From Ferruginibacter sp. (GTDB lineage: Bacteria > Bacteroidota > Bacteroidia > Chitinophagales > Chitinophagaceae): DNA of 6,059 nt. Position numbers and translations under genes: made by a program. Position 1 is the stretch's first letter. Each line of letters opens with the position of its first letter. The notes under the pieces are model-generated. The model saw only the letters and a list, made by a program, of their open reading frames with translations, ran no database searches and had not been told where the DNA came from. Location of the stretch: positions 1 through 6,059 of the forward strand of contig JANYFI010000518.1 of NCBI GenBank assembly GCA_025362765.1. Reading direction: 5' to 3'. Below, in pieces: positions 1 through 6,014 of this stretch.

Positions 1-168
1 GTAATAAGGATTACACTTGTGCTGATATCCAATTACCAGCAGTGGAAATTACCTGTTTCAATGGAACATCATACCTTATTTAATATTACGGCGTACATTG
101 CCATTTTTTGCATGATCTGGCTGTTCAGCCGGACTGAGAAAAAACAAGAGATAAATCATCCTGTATAG
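1..168 (+). CDS. C-terminal fragment of an unrecognised membrane protein
   Basis: Frame 1 is open from the window edge to a TAG at 166-168, giving 55 residues; the start lies outside the window. The fragment begins with the tail of a hydrophobic stretch (residues 1-9). A polar loop containing a His-His pair (residues 23-24) follows, then one clear hydrophobic segment (about 26-43) that fits a membrane helix. A charged tail rich in Arg, Lys and Glu ends the protein, which suggests a cytoplasmic C-terminus. I do not recognise the family from so short a piece. It ends 61 bp before the carbamoyltransferase, on the same strand, and no good promoter is visible in that gap, so the two may be co-transcribed. 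It could be a polysaccharide-locus membrane protein or an unrelated neighbour. That this is real coding sequence is fairly likely from the helix-like composition and charged tail. Confidence 0.6.
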   Translation, partial: VIRITLVLISNYQQWKLPVSMEHHTLFNITAYIAIFCMIWLFSRTEKKQEINHPV

Positions 169-229
169 CATATAACTCCCTTTGTCAACCAACACATTTT
201 ATCCAACTAATAATTCTATCCCATTATAG

Positions 230-1960
230 ATGACTATCATCGGAATCAACGCATATCACGCAGACGCCTCCGCCGCTATTTTCGTAAACGGCCAACTAAT
301 TGCCGCCATTGAAGAAGAACGGTTCACCAGGGTAAAACACTGGGCAGGCTTTCCCGCTTTGTCCATACAGTTTTGTTTACAGGAAGCAGGCATTGGATTT
401 GACCAGGTAGATTATTTCGCCATCGGGCGTGACCCGAAGGCAAAGTTTATAAAGAAATTATTGTACCTGGCCGCCAATCCATCCGGCAGTATTGCAGTGA
501 TAAAAGACCGCATGAGCAACAGTAAAAAAGCAGCGTCCATTGAAAATGAACTGGCTGTTTTGTCTGGCTTGCCCGCAACATTTTTTGCTCCCAAAATTAA
601 ACAGGTAGAACATCACCGCAGTCATATCGCCTCCGCATTTTTTGCCTCGCCTTTTGATAAAGCGGCCTGCCTCAGTATTGATGGATCGGGCGATTTTTCT
701 ACTACCATGACGGGCATTGGCAACGGCAATGAAATTACCATATTGGATTCAGTTGATTTTCCTCATTCGGTGGGCATTTTTTATACGGCCTTTACACAAC
801 TGCTCGGCTTTCCGCACTATGGTGACGAATATAAAGTGATGGGCATGGCACCTTACGGCGAACCATTGTATGTAGAGCAACTGAAAAAGGTAATTCAGTT
901 AACCGGCAACGGACTATTTACACTCGATTTATCTTATTTCAGGAATGCGGCGCAGGGCGTTATCAGTTATGGAGACAACAATGTGCCGGTGGTGGCGCCG
1001 ATGTACAACGATAAACTGATCAGGGAATTTGGTGAACCCCGCAAAGCGGAGGAGCCGTTGTCGCAATACCATAAAGACCTGGCAGCTTCTGTACAGCGCA
1101 TCACTGAAACAGTCATTTTTCATTTGTTGCAAAGTCTGCACAAACGAACGGGATTAGACAATGTGTGCATTGCCGGTGGCGTTGCGCAAAACAGTGTGGC
1201 CAACGGAAAAATCACCAGCAACACCGGGTTTAAAAACGTGTACATTCCATCAGCAGGTCATGATGCCGGCATCTCCATGGGAGCAGCCTTATACACACAG
1301 CACCAGTTGGTAAAAATGCCAAGGCAACCGGCCATTATGAGTGCCTATACCGGCAGCCATTTTAGCAACGGGCAAATAAAGGAACTGCTGAACAGCAGAA
1401 ATATTCCCTTTACAGAATATGCGGATGAAGCATTGTTTGAAGTGCTTACTAACTGCCTCATCAACGGTGGGGTAGTAGGTTGGTTTACGGGCAAGGCTGA
1501 GTTTGGTCCGCGGGCCCTGGGCGGCAGGTCAATCATTGCCGACCCCCGCAGGATAGACGCCAAAGAAATACTGAATGTAAAAATAAAACGGCGGGAAAGC
1601 TTCCGGCCATTTGCCCCTTCCATTTTAAAAGAATGTGTAGCCGATTACTTTGAGTTGTCGGAAGAAGTGCCGTTTATGGAAAAAGTGTTTAGGATTAAAA
1701 AAGAAAAACAATCACTGATACCCGCCGTAACACATGCCGATGGTACAGGCCGCCTGCAAACGGTGGATAAAAATATTTCTCCCCGCTATTATGCGCTCAT
1801 TGAAGCCTTCGGTAAAAAAACGGGCATCCCCATTTTATTAAATACTTCCTTCAACGAAAACGAGCCCATCGTAAATAAACCCGAAGAAGCATTGAACTGC
1901 TACCTCCGCACCAATATGGACATGCTGGTAATGGAAAATATCGTGGTTTCCGCCAGATAA
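230..1960 (+). CDS. Carbamoyltransferase, NodU/CmcH/TobZ family
   Basis: This 576-residue protein has the normal full length and both domains of the family. Such enzymes move a carbamoyl group from carbamoyl phosphate to a hydroxyl of a sugar or antibiotic, using ATP and a carbamoyl-adenylate intermediate; they are cytoplasmic. The N-terminal Kae1-like (ASKHA-fold) domain covers about residues 1-356. It shows GINAYHADASAA (5-16), the EEERFTRVKH segment (28-37), a metal-site HHRSH (128-132), SIDGSGD (149-155), AGGVAQNSVANGK (315-327) and GHDAGISMGAA (343-353). The YrdC-like C-terminal domain covers about 380-570, with GKAEFGPRALGGRSI (421-435), RRESFRPFAPSIL (454-466) and LLNTSFNENEPIV (536-548). 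No key motif is missing. An in-frame TAG directly abuts the ATG (227-229), so the start cannot be further upstream; no Shine-Dalgarno is present. The neighbouring glycosyltransferase and PHP phosphatase suggest a surface-glycan substrate rather than an antibiotic, but the acceptor cannot be read from sequence. Confidence 0.95.
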   Translation: MTIIGINAYHADASAAIFVNGQLIAAIEEERFTRVKHWAGFPALSIQFCLQEAGIGFDQVDYFAIGRDPKAKFIKKLLYLAANPSGSIAVIKDRMSNSKKAASIENELAVLSGLPATFFAPKIKQVEHHRSHIASAFFASPFDKAACLSIDGSGDFSTTMTGIGNGNEITILDSVDFPHSVGIFYTAFTQLLGFPHYGDEYKVMGMAPYGEPLYVEQLKKVIQLTGNGLFTLDLSYFRNAAQGVISYGDNNVPVVAPMYNDKLIREFGEPRKAEEPLSQYHKDLAASVQRITETVIFHLLQSLHKRTGLDNVCIAGGVAQNSVANGKITSNTGFKNVYIPSAGHDAGISMGAALYTQHQLVKMPRQPAIMSAYTGSHFSNGQIKELLNSRNIPFTEYADEALFEVLTNCLINGGVVGWFTGKAEFGPRALGGRSIIADPRRIDAKEILNVKIKRRESFRPFAPSILKECVADYFELSEEVPFMEKVFRIKKEKQSLIPAVTHADGTGRLQTVDKNISPRYYALIEAFGKKTGIPILLNTSFNENEPIVNKPEEALNCYLRTNMDMLVMENIVVSAR

Positions 1961-1996
1961 AAAAACCATTACGCATTTAATACCGTTTACTAATAA

Positions 1997-2008
1997 TAGT
2001 TATAACTA
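1997..2008. repeat. 12-bp perfect AT-rich palindrome
   Basis: TAGTTATAACTA is its own reverse complement. It lies 37 bp after the carbamoyltransferase stop. It could be a protein-binding site or chance in AT-rich DNA; it has no T-run and too few G/C pairs to be a terminator. Confidence 0.4.
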
Positions 2009-2032
2009 AATAAACGACATGGATTGCACATC

Positions 2033-2062
2033 GGCTGCTGAAAATAGTCCAACCCAACAGCC
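2033..2062 (+). other. Possible RNA hairpin after the carbamoyltransferase gene
   Basis: GGCTGCTG (2033-2040) can pair with CAACAGCC (2055-2062) with one mismatch (C2038/A2057), leaving a 14-nt loop. It is the most stable-looking stem in this gap. A run of nine T follows at 2089-2097, but 26 nt beyond the stem, so this is not a classical intrinsic terminator. A weaker AATGG/TCATT pairing (2063-2067 with 2086-2090) does abut the T run. Together they may end the upstream transcript. Confidence 0.25.
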
Positions 2063-2135
2063 AATGGGTATTCGCTGCGTTATCGTCATTTTTTTTTAGT
2101 CATCCAGTACGGCGATAGTATTCACTAGTTAAATA

Positions 2136-2153
2136 ATTGTTACTGCAAACAAT
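2136..2153. repeat. 6-6-6 inverted repeat, possible operator
   Basis: ATTGTT (2136-2141) and AACAAT (2148-2153) are exact reverse complements around the 6-nt spacer ACTGCA. The element sits about 20 bp upstream of the candidate -7 box of the glycosyltransferase gene, a suitable place for a dimeric regulator. The size fits an operator, but no regulator gene is in the window. Confidence 0.3.
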
Positions 2154-2173
2154 AAAATGCTGTATCCTTTGTT

Positions 2174-2181
2174 TAAATTTG
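2174..2181 (+). promoter_or_regulatory. Candidate -7 box for the glycosyltransferase gene
   Basis: TAAATTTG matches the Bacteroidota -7 consensus TAnnTTTG exactly and lies 44 bp before the ATG. No TTG occurs at the usual 17-23 nt upstream of it. A nearby alternative, TATCCTTTG (2163-2171), is one base too long for the consensus but has a TTG (2137-2139) 23 nt upstream. Either would give a leader of about 35-50 nt. The assignment rests on the consensus alone. Confidence 0.35.
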
Positions 2182-2225
2182 ATGACAATTCAACGGGTTT
2201 TTCCGATCATTAAGTCACAGCACCA

Positions 2226-2993
2226 ATGAAAGTAACACTCTTAACGGTAACATATAATTCCTGTAAATACCTGGAAGAGTGTATCAATTCTGTGATGGTG
2301 CAAACCCATCCTGATATTGAACACATTATTATTGATGCGGCGTCTACAGATGGTACGCTGGATATTATCCGGAAATATGAACCTCATATCGCTCACTGGA
2401 TATCTGAAAAGGACAGAGGGATGTATGATGCCATCAATAAAGGCATCGCCCTGGCTACGGGAGCCATCATCGGCATACTTAACAGCGACGATAAGCTGGC
2501 GGCCGCAGATGTAATAGAAGAGATTGTTCACTGCTTTGCCGACCAGCACGTAGATGCGGTGTATGGCGACCTGGTGTATGTAGACAAATTAAACACTTCC
2601 CGCATTCTTCGCTACTGGAAGGGATTTGATTACAAACGCTACCGGTTTAATTATGGCTGGATGCCGGCACATCCTACGTTTTACGTGCGCACGAGCCTGA
2701 TAGCTGATTTGGGCGGCTATGAATCACATTACTATACCGCTGCCGATTATGAGTTTATGGCAAGGTACCTGTACAGGTTTCGCATCAATGCCCGCTACCT
2801 GCCGAAACTGATCGTTAAAATGAGGTCAGGCGGACAAAGCAACAGAACCATCGCCATTAGGTTACGGGCGAACCGCAGGGATTACCTGGCGATGAAAAAG
2901 AACAAAATTCCTTTTCCTTTAGCGGCATCTATTTTAAAACCGATTATAAAATTGCACCAGTATTATTATACCTTTTTTCGCAAAACATTGTAG
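2226..2993 (+). CDS. Family 2 glycosyltransferase (WfgS/WcaE-like)
   Basis: This 255-residue inverting GT-A glycosyltransferase would move a sugar from a nucleotide-sugar donor to a growing glycan or lipid-linked acceptor on the cytoplasmic face of the membrane. Visible family motifs are the first strand LLTVTYN (5-11), IIIDAASTDGT (34-44) with nucleotide-binding Asp37 and Asp42, SEKDRGMYDAINKGI (60-74), the metal-binding DxD-type NSDD (86-89), YGD (113-115), PAHPTFYVR (147-155) and the acceptor-side AADYEFMAR (172-180), whose acidic residue is the likely catalytic base region. The length is usual for the compact soluble subfamily with no C-terminal membrane helices; a basic C-terminal tail rich in Lys, Arg and Tyr may touch the membrane. 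An in-frame TAA at 2211-2213 fixes the ATG as the earliest start. Donor and acceptor cannot be told from sequence. It is separated from its neighbours by 265 and 211 bp, so it may have its own promoter. Confidence 0.93.
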   Translation: MKVTLLTVTYNSCKYLEECINSVMVQTHPDIEHIIIDAASTDGTLDIIRKYEPHIAHWISEKDRGMYDAINKGIALATGAIIGILNSDDKLAAADVIEEIVHCFADQHVDAVYGDLVYVDKLNTSRILRYWKGFDYKRYRFNYGWMPAHPTFYVRTSLIADLGGYESHYYTAADYEFMARYLYRFRINARYLPKLIVKMRSGGQSNRTIAIRLRANRRDYLAMKKNKIPFPLAASILKPIIKLHQYYYTFFRKTL

Positions 2994-3087
2994 TGGCCGA
3001 AGATAAAATGCTTAAAAACGGTTGGCGCTTTTGACAAATAAACACGGCTACATTCGTTGCTGCTGTACAAACGGCGCTGGTTTTTCT

Positions 3088-3137
3088 GCTGCGAAAATGA
3101 TATGAATTGTTTTTCAGTCGTGGGCGATTTTCGCAGC
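3088..3137. repeat. 11-bp perfect inverted repeat with 28-nt spacer
   Basis: GCTGCGAAAAT (3088-3098) is the exact reverse complement of ATTTTCGCAGC (3127-3137); a T-G wobble (3087/3138) could extend it in RNA. Inside the loop, TGAA (3103-3106) can pair with TTCA (3113-3116). No T-run follows, so it is not an intrinsic terminator. A further CGCAGC lies at 3174-3179 and could compete for the left arm. The element sits 67 bp upstream of the phosphatase start. It may be an RNA structure in a leader, a regulator site, or a small dispersed repeat. Confidence 0.5.
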
Positions 3138-3180
3138 GCACAGGGTATAAACAAGTAATGGAACAATTTGCAACGCAGCC

Positions 3181-3188
3181 TATCTTTT
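3181..3188 (+). promoter_or_regulatory. Weak candidate -7 box for the PHP phosphatase gene
   Basis: TATCTTTT matches TAnnTTTG at all but the last base and ends 16 bp before the ATG, so the leader would be about ten bases. No TTG sits 17-23 nt upstream. It is listed because no better candidate is seen in this gap. Confidence 0.2.
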
Positions 3189-3204
3189 TGATCTCTTTTT
3201 TATT

Positions 3205-3948
3205 ATGTTTGAATTCTTAAAATCCGGAAAGCACCTTACCAGCCCTGCTATCTTTCCTTTTGCGACAGATATGCATTCTCACATCCTGCCCGGTATAGAC
3301 GATGGAGCCCCCGATATTGACACTTCCCTGGAGTTGGTGAAGGGAATTTATGACCTCGGCATTCGCAATACGGTCGCCACCCCACATGTGATGAGTGATT
3401 TGTACCGCAACACGCCTGCAGCCATTGGCGATGCGCTGGTAAAATTGCAGGAAGCCTGTGCCGCCGCAAAAATGGACATTACCATTACAGCCGCCGCCGA
3501 GTATATGCTGGACGATTATTTCTTACAATTGCTGCATTCGCCGGTTCCCTTGTTAACCATTCATAAAAATATCATTTTAACAGAGCAGCCTTTTGTTGCC
3601 CAGGCCATTAACCTTCACCGCATAGCGTTTGAAGCCATTACCAATGGTTACCGTCCTATAATGGCCCACCCCGAACGCTACCATTTTTATCATGGTGATT
3701 ATGAGGCGTACACCCACCTGAAAGACATGGGCTTTTTACTGCAGGTTAATTTACTTTCCTTAACGGGCTACTATGGAAAGCCCGTAGCCAAGGCGGCCAG
3801 GTATATTATTGCCAACGACCTGGCAGACCTGGTGGGTACTGATATGCACCATCCACGACATCTTGCTGTATTGAAAGACAAAAAAAACCTGCAGGTGTTT
3901 AAAGAGTTGTTGAGTAAAAAAAGCTGGAATAATTTTGATTTGTTATAA
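3205..3948 (+). CDS. PHP-domain protein-tyrosine phosphatase, CpsB/CapC/YwqE-like
   Basis: This 247-residue protein matches the metal-dependent PHP tyrosine phosphatases that reverse autophosphorylation of bacterial tyrosine kinases (BY-kinases, Wzc/CpsCD type) and so control capsule or exopolysaccharide length and export. Metal-site motifs appear in the expected order: DMHSHILPGIDDGA (22-35) with His24 and His26, ATPH (58-61), AAEY (97-100) with Glu99, ILTEQPF (124-130), AHPERY (154-159) with His155, and GTDMHH (211-216) with Asp213 and His215. Length and spacing are normal and no metal ligand appears lost. No signal peptide is seen, so it is cytoplasmic. An in-frame TAA at 3148-3150 with no ATG in between supports the chosen start. 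The partner kinase is not in this window. A histidinol phosphatase or other PHP hydrolase is the main alternative, but the HSHILPGIDDG signature strongly favours CpsB/YwqE. The gene contains an A8 run (3880-3887). Confidence 0.93.
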   Translation: MFEFLKSGKHLTSPAIFPFATDMHSHILPGIDDGAPDIDTSLELVKGIYDLGIRNTVATPHVMSDLYRNTPAAIGDALVKLQEACAAAKMDITITAAAEYMLDDYFLQLLHSPVPLLTIHKNIILTEQPFVAQAINLHRIAFEAITNGYRPIMAHPERYHFYHGDYEAYTHLKDMGFLLQVNLLSLTGYYGKPVAKAARYIIANDLADLVGTDMHHPRHLAVLKDKKNLQVFKELLSKKSWNNFDLL

Positions 3949-3950
3949 CC

Positions 3951-4109
3951 GTTTAATCAATTTCCTGCTTGCCAGGAAGGCAAATAAGCGTTTAGAAACT
4001 GATATGTTTAGATGTGAAATATACAAGCTAAACGGCAGTTTAATAACGGCTAAATAAACAACGCTGGTTTTAAAAATACCCTCACCAGTTTTCAATGCAA
4101 ACAGTTTAG
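3951..4109. repeat. Cluster of GTTTA/TAAAC motifs
   Basis: The gap before the exporter gene holds seven copies of GTTTA, counting both strands: + strand at 3951, 3990, 4006, 4038 and 4104, and as TAAAC at 4029 and 4055. Four are the longer form GTTTAG or its complement (3990-3995, 4006-4011, 4028-4033, 4104-4109). Several form inverted pairs, such as GTTTAG 4006-4011 with CTAAAC 4028-4033, and TAAAC 4029-4033 with GTTTA 4038-4042. A hand estimate from composition would be below one copy. They may be binding sites of one regulator or simply AT-rich bias. Confidence 0.35.
3962..3983 (+). other. Two overlapping, mutually exclusive hairpins
   Basis: TTCCTG (3962-3967) pairs with CAGGAA (3973-3978) around a 5-nt loop. 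TTGCC (3969-3973) pairs with GGCAA (3979-3983) around another 5-nt loop made of part of the first stem, so only one can form at a time. They begin 14 bp after the phosphatase stop. No T-run follows, so termination is not obvious; they might protect the 3' end of the message or form a processing site. Confidence 0.4.
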
Positions 4110-4119
4110 TATAATTTTG
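4089..4119 (+). promoter_or_regulatory. Promoter for the ABC exporter, likely leaderless
   Basis: TAATTTTG (4112-4119) fits the Bacteroidota -7 box TAnnTTTG exactly. TTTT at 4089-4092, 19 nt upstream, is a one-base departure from the -33 element TTTG. The box ends five bases before the ATG at 4125, so transcription would begin at or within a few bases of the start codon and the message would have little or no leader. Confidence 0.5.
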
Positions 4120-4124
4120 TACCA

Positions 4125-5948
4125 ATGAAACAACTGGCTTCTCTCAATCCGTTTTTATGGAAATACCGTGTGCGCCTGTTGCTGGGTTTGCTGTTTATTG
4201 TACTAAGCAACTATTTTAAAATCCTGGCGCCCCAGTTAACCGGTTATGTCGTAAACACCATTGTGCAGGCTGTGGGCGACCCAAATGCAGGCAGCATCGC
4301 TACAAAAAAAAAATATGACATCATCGTTGACCGCATCATCAATGTGCTGCAGGCAAAAACTTATGGGGAGCGCTTTTTGTGGTGTGGCATTACCTTATTG
4401 TTAATAGCGTTGGTGAGCGGTATATTTATGTTCTTCATGCGCCAGACCATCATTGTAATGAGCCGGCTGATTGAGTACGATCAAAAAAACCAGGTATTTG
4501 CGCACTACCAGCAGCTCGACAGCGGATTTTATAAAACCCACAGCACAGGTGACCTGATGAACCGCATTTCTGAAGATGTAAGCAGGGTAAGAATGTATGT
4601 AGGCCCCGCTATCATGTATTTTATCAACCTGGCCGCTGTATTGGGTTTTAGTATTTATTTTATGCTGAAATCCAGTCCGGAATTAACCTGGGTAGCGCTT
4701 TCTCCCTTGCCGGTGCTGGCCATCACCATTTATTTTGTCAACACCATCATTCATAAGAAAAGTGAACGCATACAGGCATTGTTAAGCGACCTCACCACCA
4801 ATGCCCAGGAATCGTACAGTGGTATCAGGGTAATTAAATCGTTTGTACAGGAAAAAGCTATGCTGGGTTTCTTTGCACAAAACAGCGAAGCCTATAAAAA
4901 AAATGCGTTAAGCCTTGCCAAAACAGAAGCCATTTACTTCCCCAGCATGGCCTTGCTGATAGGGGTGAGCACGCTGGTGACGATAATGGTAGGCGCCCTC
5001 GGCGTGGTAAGGGATCCGCTACACCATTCGGTAGGTACCATCGCCGAATTTGTGATGTACATCCAGATGCTCACATTTCCGGTTAGTGCCATTGGGTGGA
5101 CGGCCAGCATGACGCAACGGGCCGCCGCTTCTCAAAAACGCATCAATGAGTTTTTACAAACACCTTCCGCTATTCAGCAGCCGGAAGAACCTTTGTTACC
5201 TTCATTGCACAAAACAATTCAGTTGACTAATGTTGACTTCACTTACCAGCATACCGGTATTCATGCGTTGAGCAACTTTTCACTGCAAATTAAGGCAGGA
5301 CAAAAAATTGCCATTATTGGAAAAACCGGCTCGGGGAAATCTACCGTTGCGCAATTGTTGTTGAGGATGTATGATGTGGACAGTGGCTCAATTTCATATG
5401 ATGGTGTACCGGTATCACGTATTGATACGGGTTATCTCCGCAGCAATATAAGTTACGTGCCGCAGGACGTTTTTTTATTTAGCGAAACCATTGAAAACAA
5501 TATTGCCTTTGGCACAACGGGTGCCACAAAAAGCAACGTTAAACGGGCAGCAGAACAGGCACATATTGCCAAAGAAATTGAGCAGTTTCCATTGGGGTAT
5601 CAAACAATGATTGGTGAACGTGGCGTTACGCTGAGCGGGGGGCAAAAGCAACGAATTTCAATTGCCCGGGCATTGATAAAGAATCCAGCCATAGTGATTT
5701 TTGATGACTGCCTGAGTGCGGTAGATGCTAAAACGGAAAAGGCCGTGTTACATAACCTGCAGGTGTATTTGCAAAATAAAACGGCCATTATTATTACACA
5801 CCGTATTTTTTCGCTGTTTGATTTTGATACAATTATTGTGTTAGATCAGGGTAAAATTGTAGAGCAGGGAAACCATACCGCACTGCTTCAGCAAAAAGGA
5901 TACTATGCTGAAATGTACGCCAGGCAACAGCAACAGGACATGCACTGA
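4125..5948 (+). CDS. ABC exporter half-transporter (type I, membrane plus ATPase domain)
   Basis: This 607-residue protein fuses one six-helix membrane domain to one ATPase domain, the normal layout for MsbA/MdlA/YheI-like exporters of lipids, peptides or drugs across the inner membrane. Likely helices lie near residues 17-36, 84-106, 160-180, 186-208, 270-295 and 305-327. ATPase motifs are the A-loop Tyr374, Walker A GKTGSGKST (399-407), Q-loop Gln447, signature LSGGQ (503-507), Walker B IVIFDD (523-528), D-loop SAVD (531-534) and H-loop His559. Asp528 stands where most family members have the catalytic Glu; the same IFDD/LDDxLSAVD form is known in MdlA and YheI-type subunits of heterodimers, so a partner subunit may exist elsewhere. 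No partner or accessory gene is seen here. Substrate is unknown; export of a glycolipid made by the locus is only inference. There is no Shine-Dalgarno, and a promoter box almost touches the ATG. A run of ten A (4304-4313) encodes Lys61-63 in the loop after helix 1. Confidence 0.95.
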   Translation: MKQLASLNPFLWKYRVRLLLGLLFIVLSNYFKILAPQLTGYVVNTIVQAVGDPNAGSIATKKKYDIIVDRIINVLQAKTYGERFLWCGITLLLIALVSGIFMFFMRQTIIVMSRLIEYDQKNQVFAHYQQLDSGFYKTHSTGDLMNRISEDVSRVRMYVGPAIMYFINLAAVLGFSIYFMLKSSPELTWVALSPLPVLAITIYFVNTIIHKKSERIQALLSDLTTNAQESYSGIRVIKSFVQEKAMLGFFAQNSEAYKKNALSLAKTEAIYFPSMALLIGVSTLVTIMVGALGVVRDPLHHSVGTIAEFVMYIQMLTFPVSAIGWTASMTQRAAASQKRINEFLQTPSAIQQPEEPLLPSLHKTIQLTNVDFTYQHTGIHALSNFSLQIKAGQKIAIIGKTGSGKSTVAQLLLRMYDVDSGSISYDGVPVSRIDTGYLRSNISYVPQDVFLFSETIENNIAFGTTGATKSNVKRAAEQAHIAKEIEQFPLGYQTMIGERGVTLSGGQKQRISIARALIKNPAIVIFDDCLSAVDAKTEKAVLHNLQVYLQNKTAIIITHRIFSLFDFDTIIVLDQGKIVEQGNHTALLQQKGYYAEMYARQQQQDMH

Positions 5949-5969
5949 TTTTTTCAGGAGCTATTTATG

Positions 5970-6014
5970 CCTGTGATTAGGGTGCGTTTCAGAACTGAAT
6001 TACAGGTTTATTTT
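5970..6014 (+). terminator. Probable intrinsic terminator of the ABC exporter gene
   Basis: CCTGTGATT (5970-5978) pairs with AATTACAGG (5998-6006), nine pairs with one G-U, plus a possible outer G-U (5969/6007). The loop is 19 nt. A T-rich tail TTTATTTT follows at 6007-6014. The stem is only moderately GC-rich and the loop is long, so efficiency is uncertain, but position 22 bp after the stop codon is right. Confidence 0.45.

Noticed and set aside
181..229. Possible promoter for the carbamoyltransferase gene using TTTG at 181-184
   Set aside because: The only downstream box, near 211-218, departs from TAnnTTTG at two fixed positions and the spacing is 26 nt, outside the normal range.
1345..1623. 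Minus-strand 92-codon open frame inside the carbamoyltransferase gene
   Set aside because: It lies wholly antisense to the conserved C-terminal domain of a well-recognised enzyme and shows no domain of its own.
2008..2015. AAATAAAC occurs in all three internal gaps (2008, 3036, 4052), extended to CTAAATAAAC in two of them
   Set aside because: The same eight bases also occur inside the carbamoyltransferase gene at 1873-1880, so it is more likely a common AT-rich word than a gap-specific signal.
2019..2099. A 26-codon open frame from ATG to TAG with a hydrophobic end, in the gap after the carbamoyltransferase gene
   Set aside because: It has no ribosome binding site or nearby -7 box, contains the predicted hairpin and the T9 run that codes its last Phe residues, and is short enough to arise by chance.
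3014..3032. Possible terminator after the glycosyltransferase gene (AAAACG with CG-C-TTTT)
   Set aside because: The stem has only two G-C pairs and needs a bulged C, so it is too weak to call.
2944..3166. Overlapping minus-strand open frames of 65 and 66 codons covering the gap before the phosphatase gene
   Set aside because: The two frames overlap each other, one runs into the end of the glycosyltransferase gene, and the translations are low-complexity with many Cys, Arg and Ser and no recognisable domain.
3943..4125. Minus-strand 60-codon open frame in the gap before the exporter gene
   Set aside because: It fills the gap exactly between two real genes, has no promoter or start context of its own, and its sequence is explained by the GTTTA cluster and hairpins.
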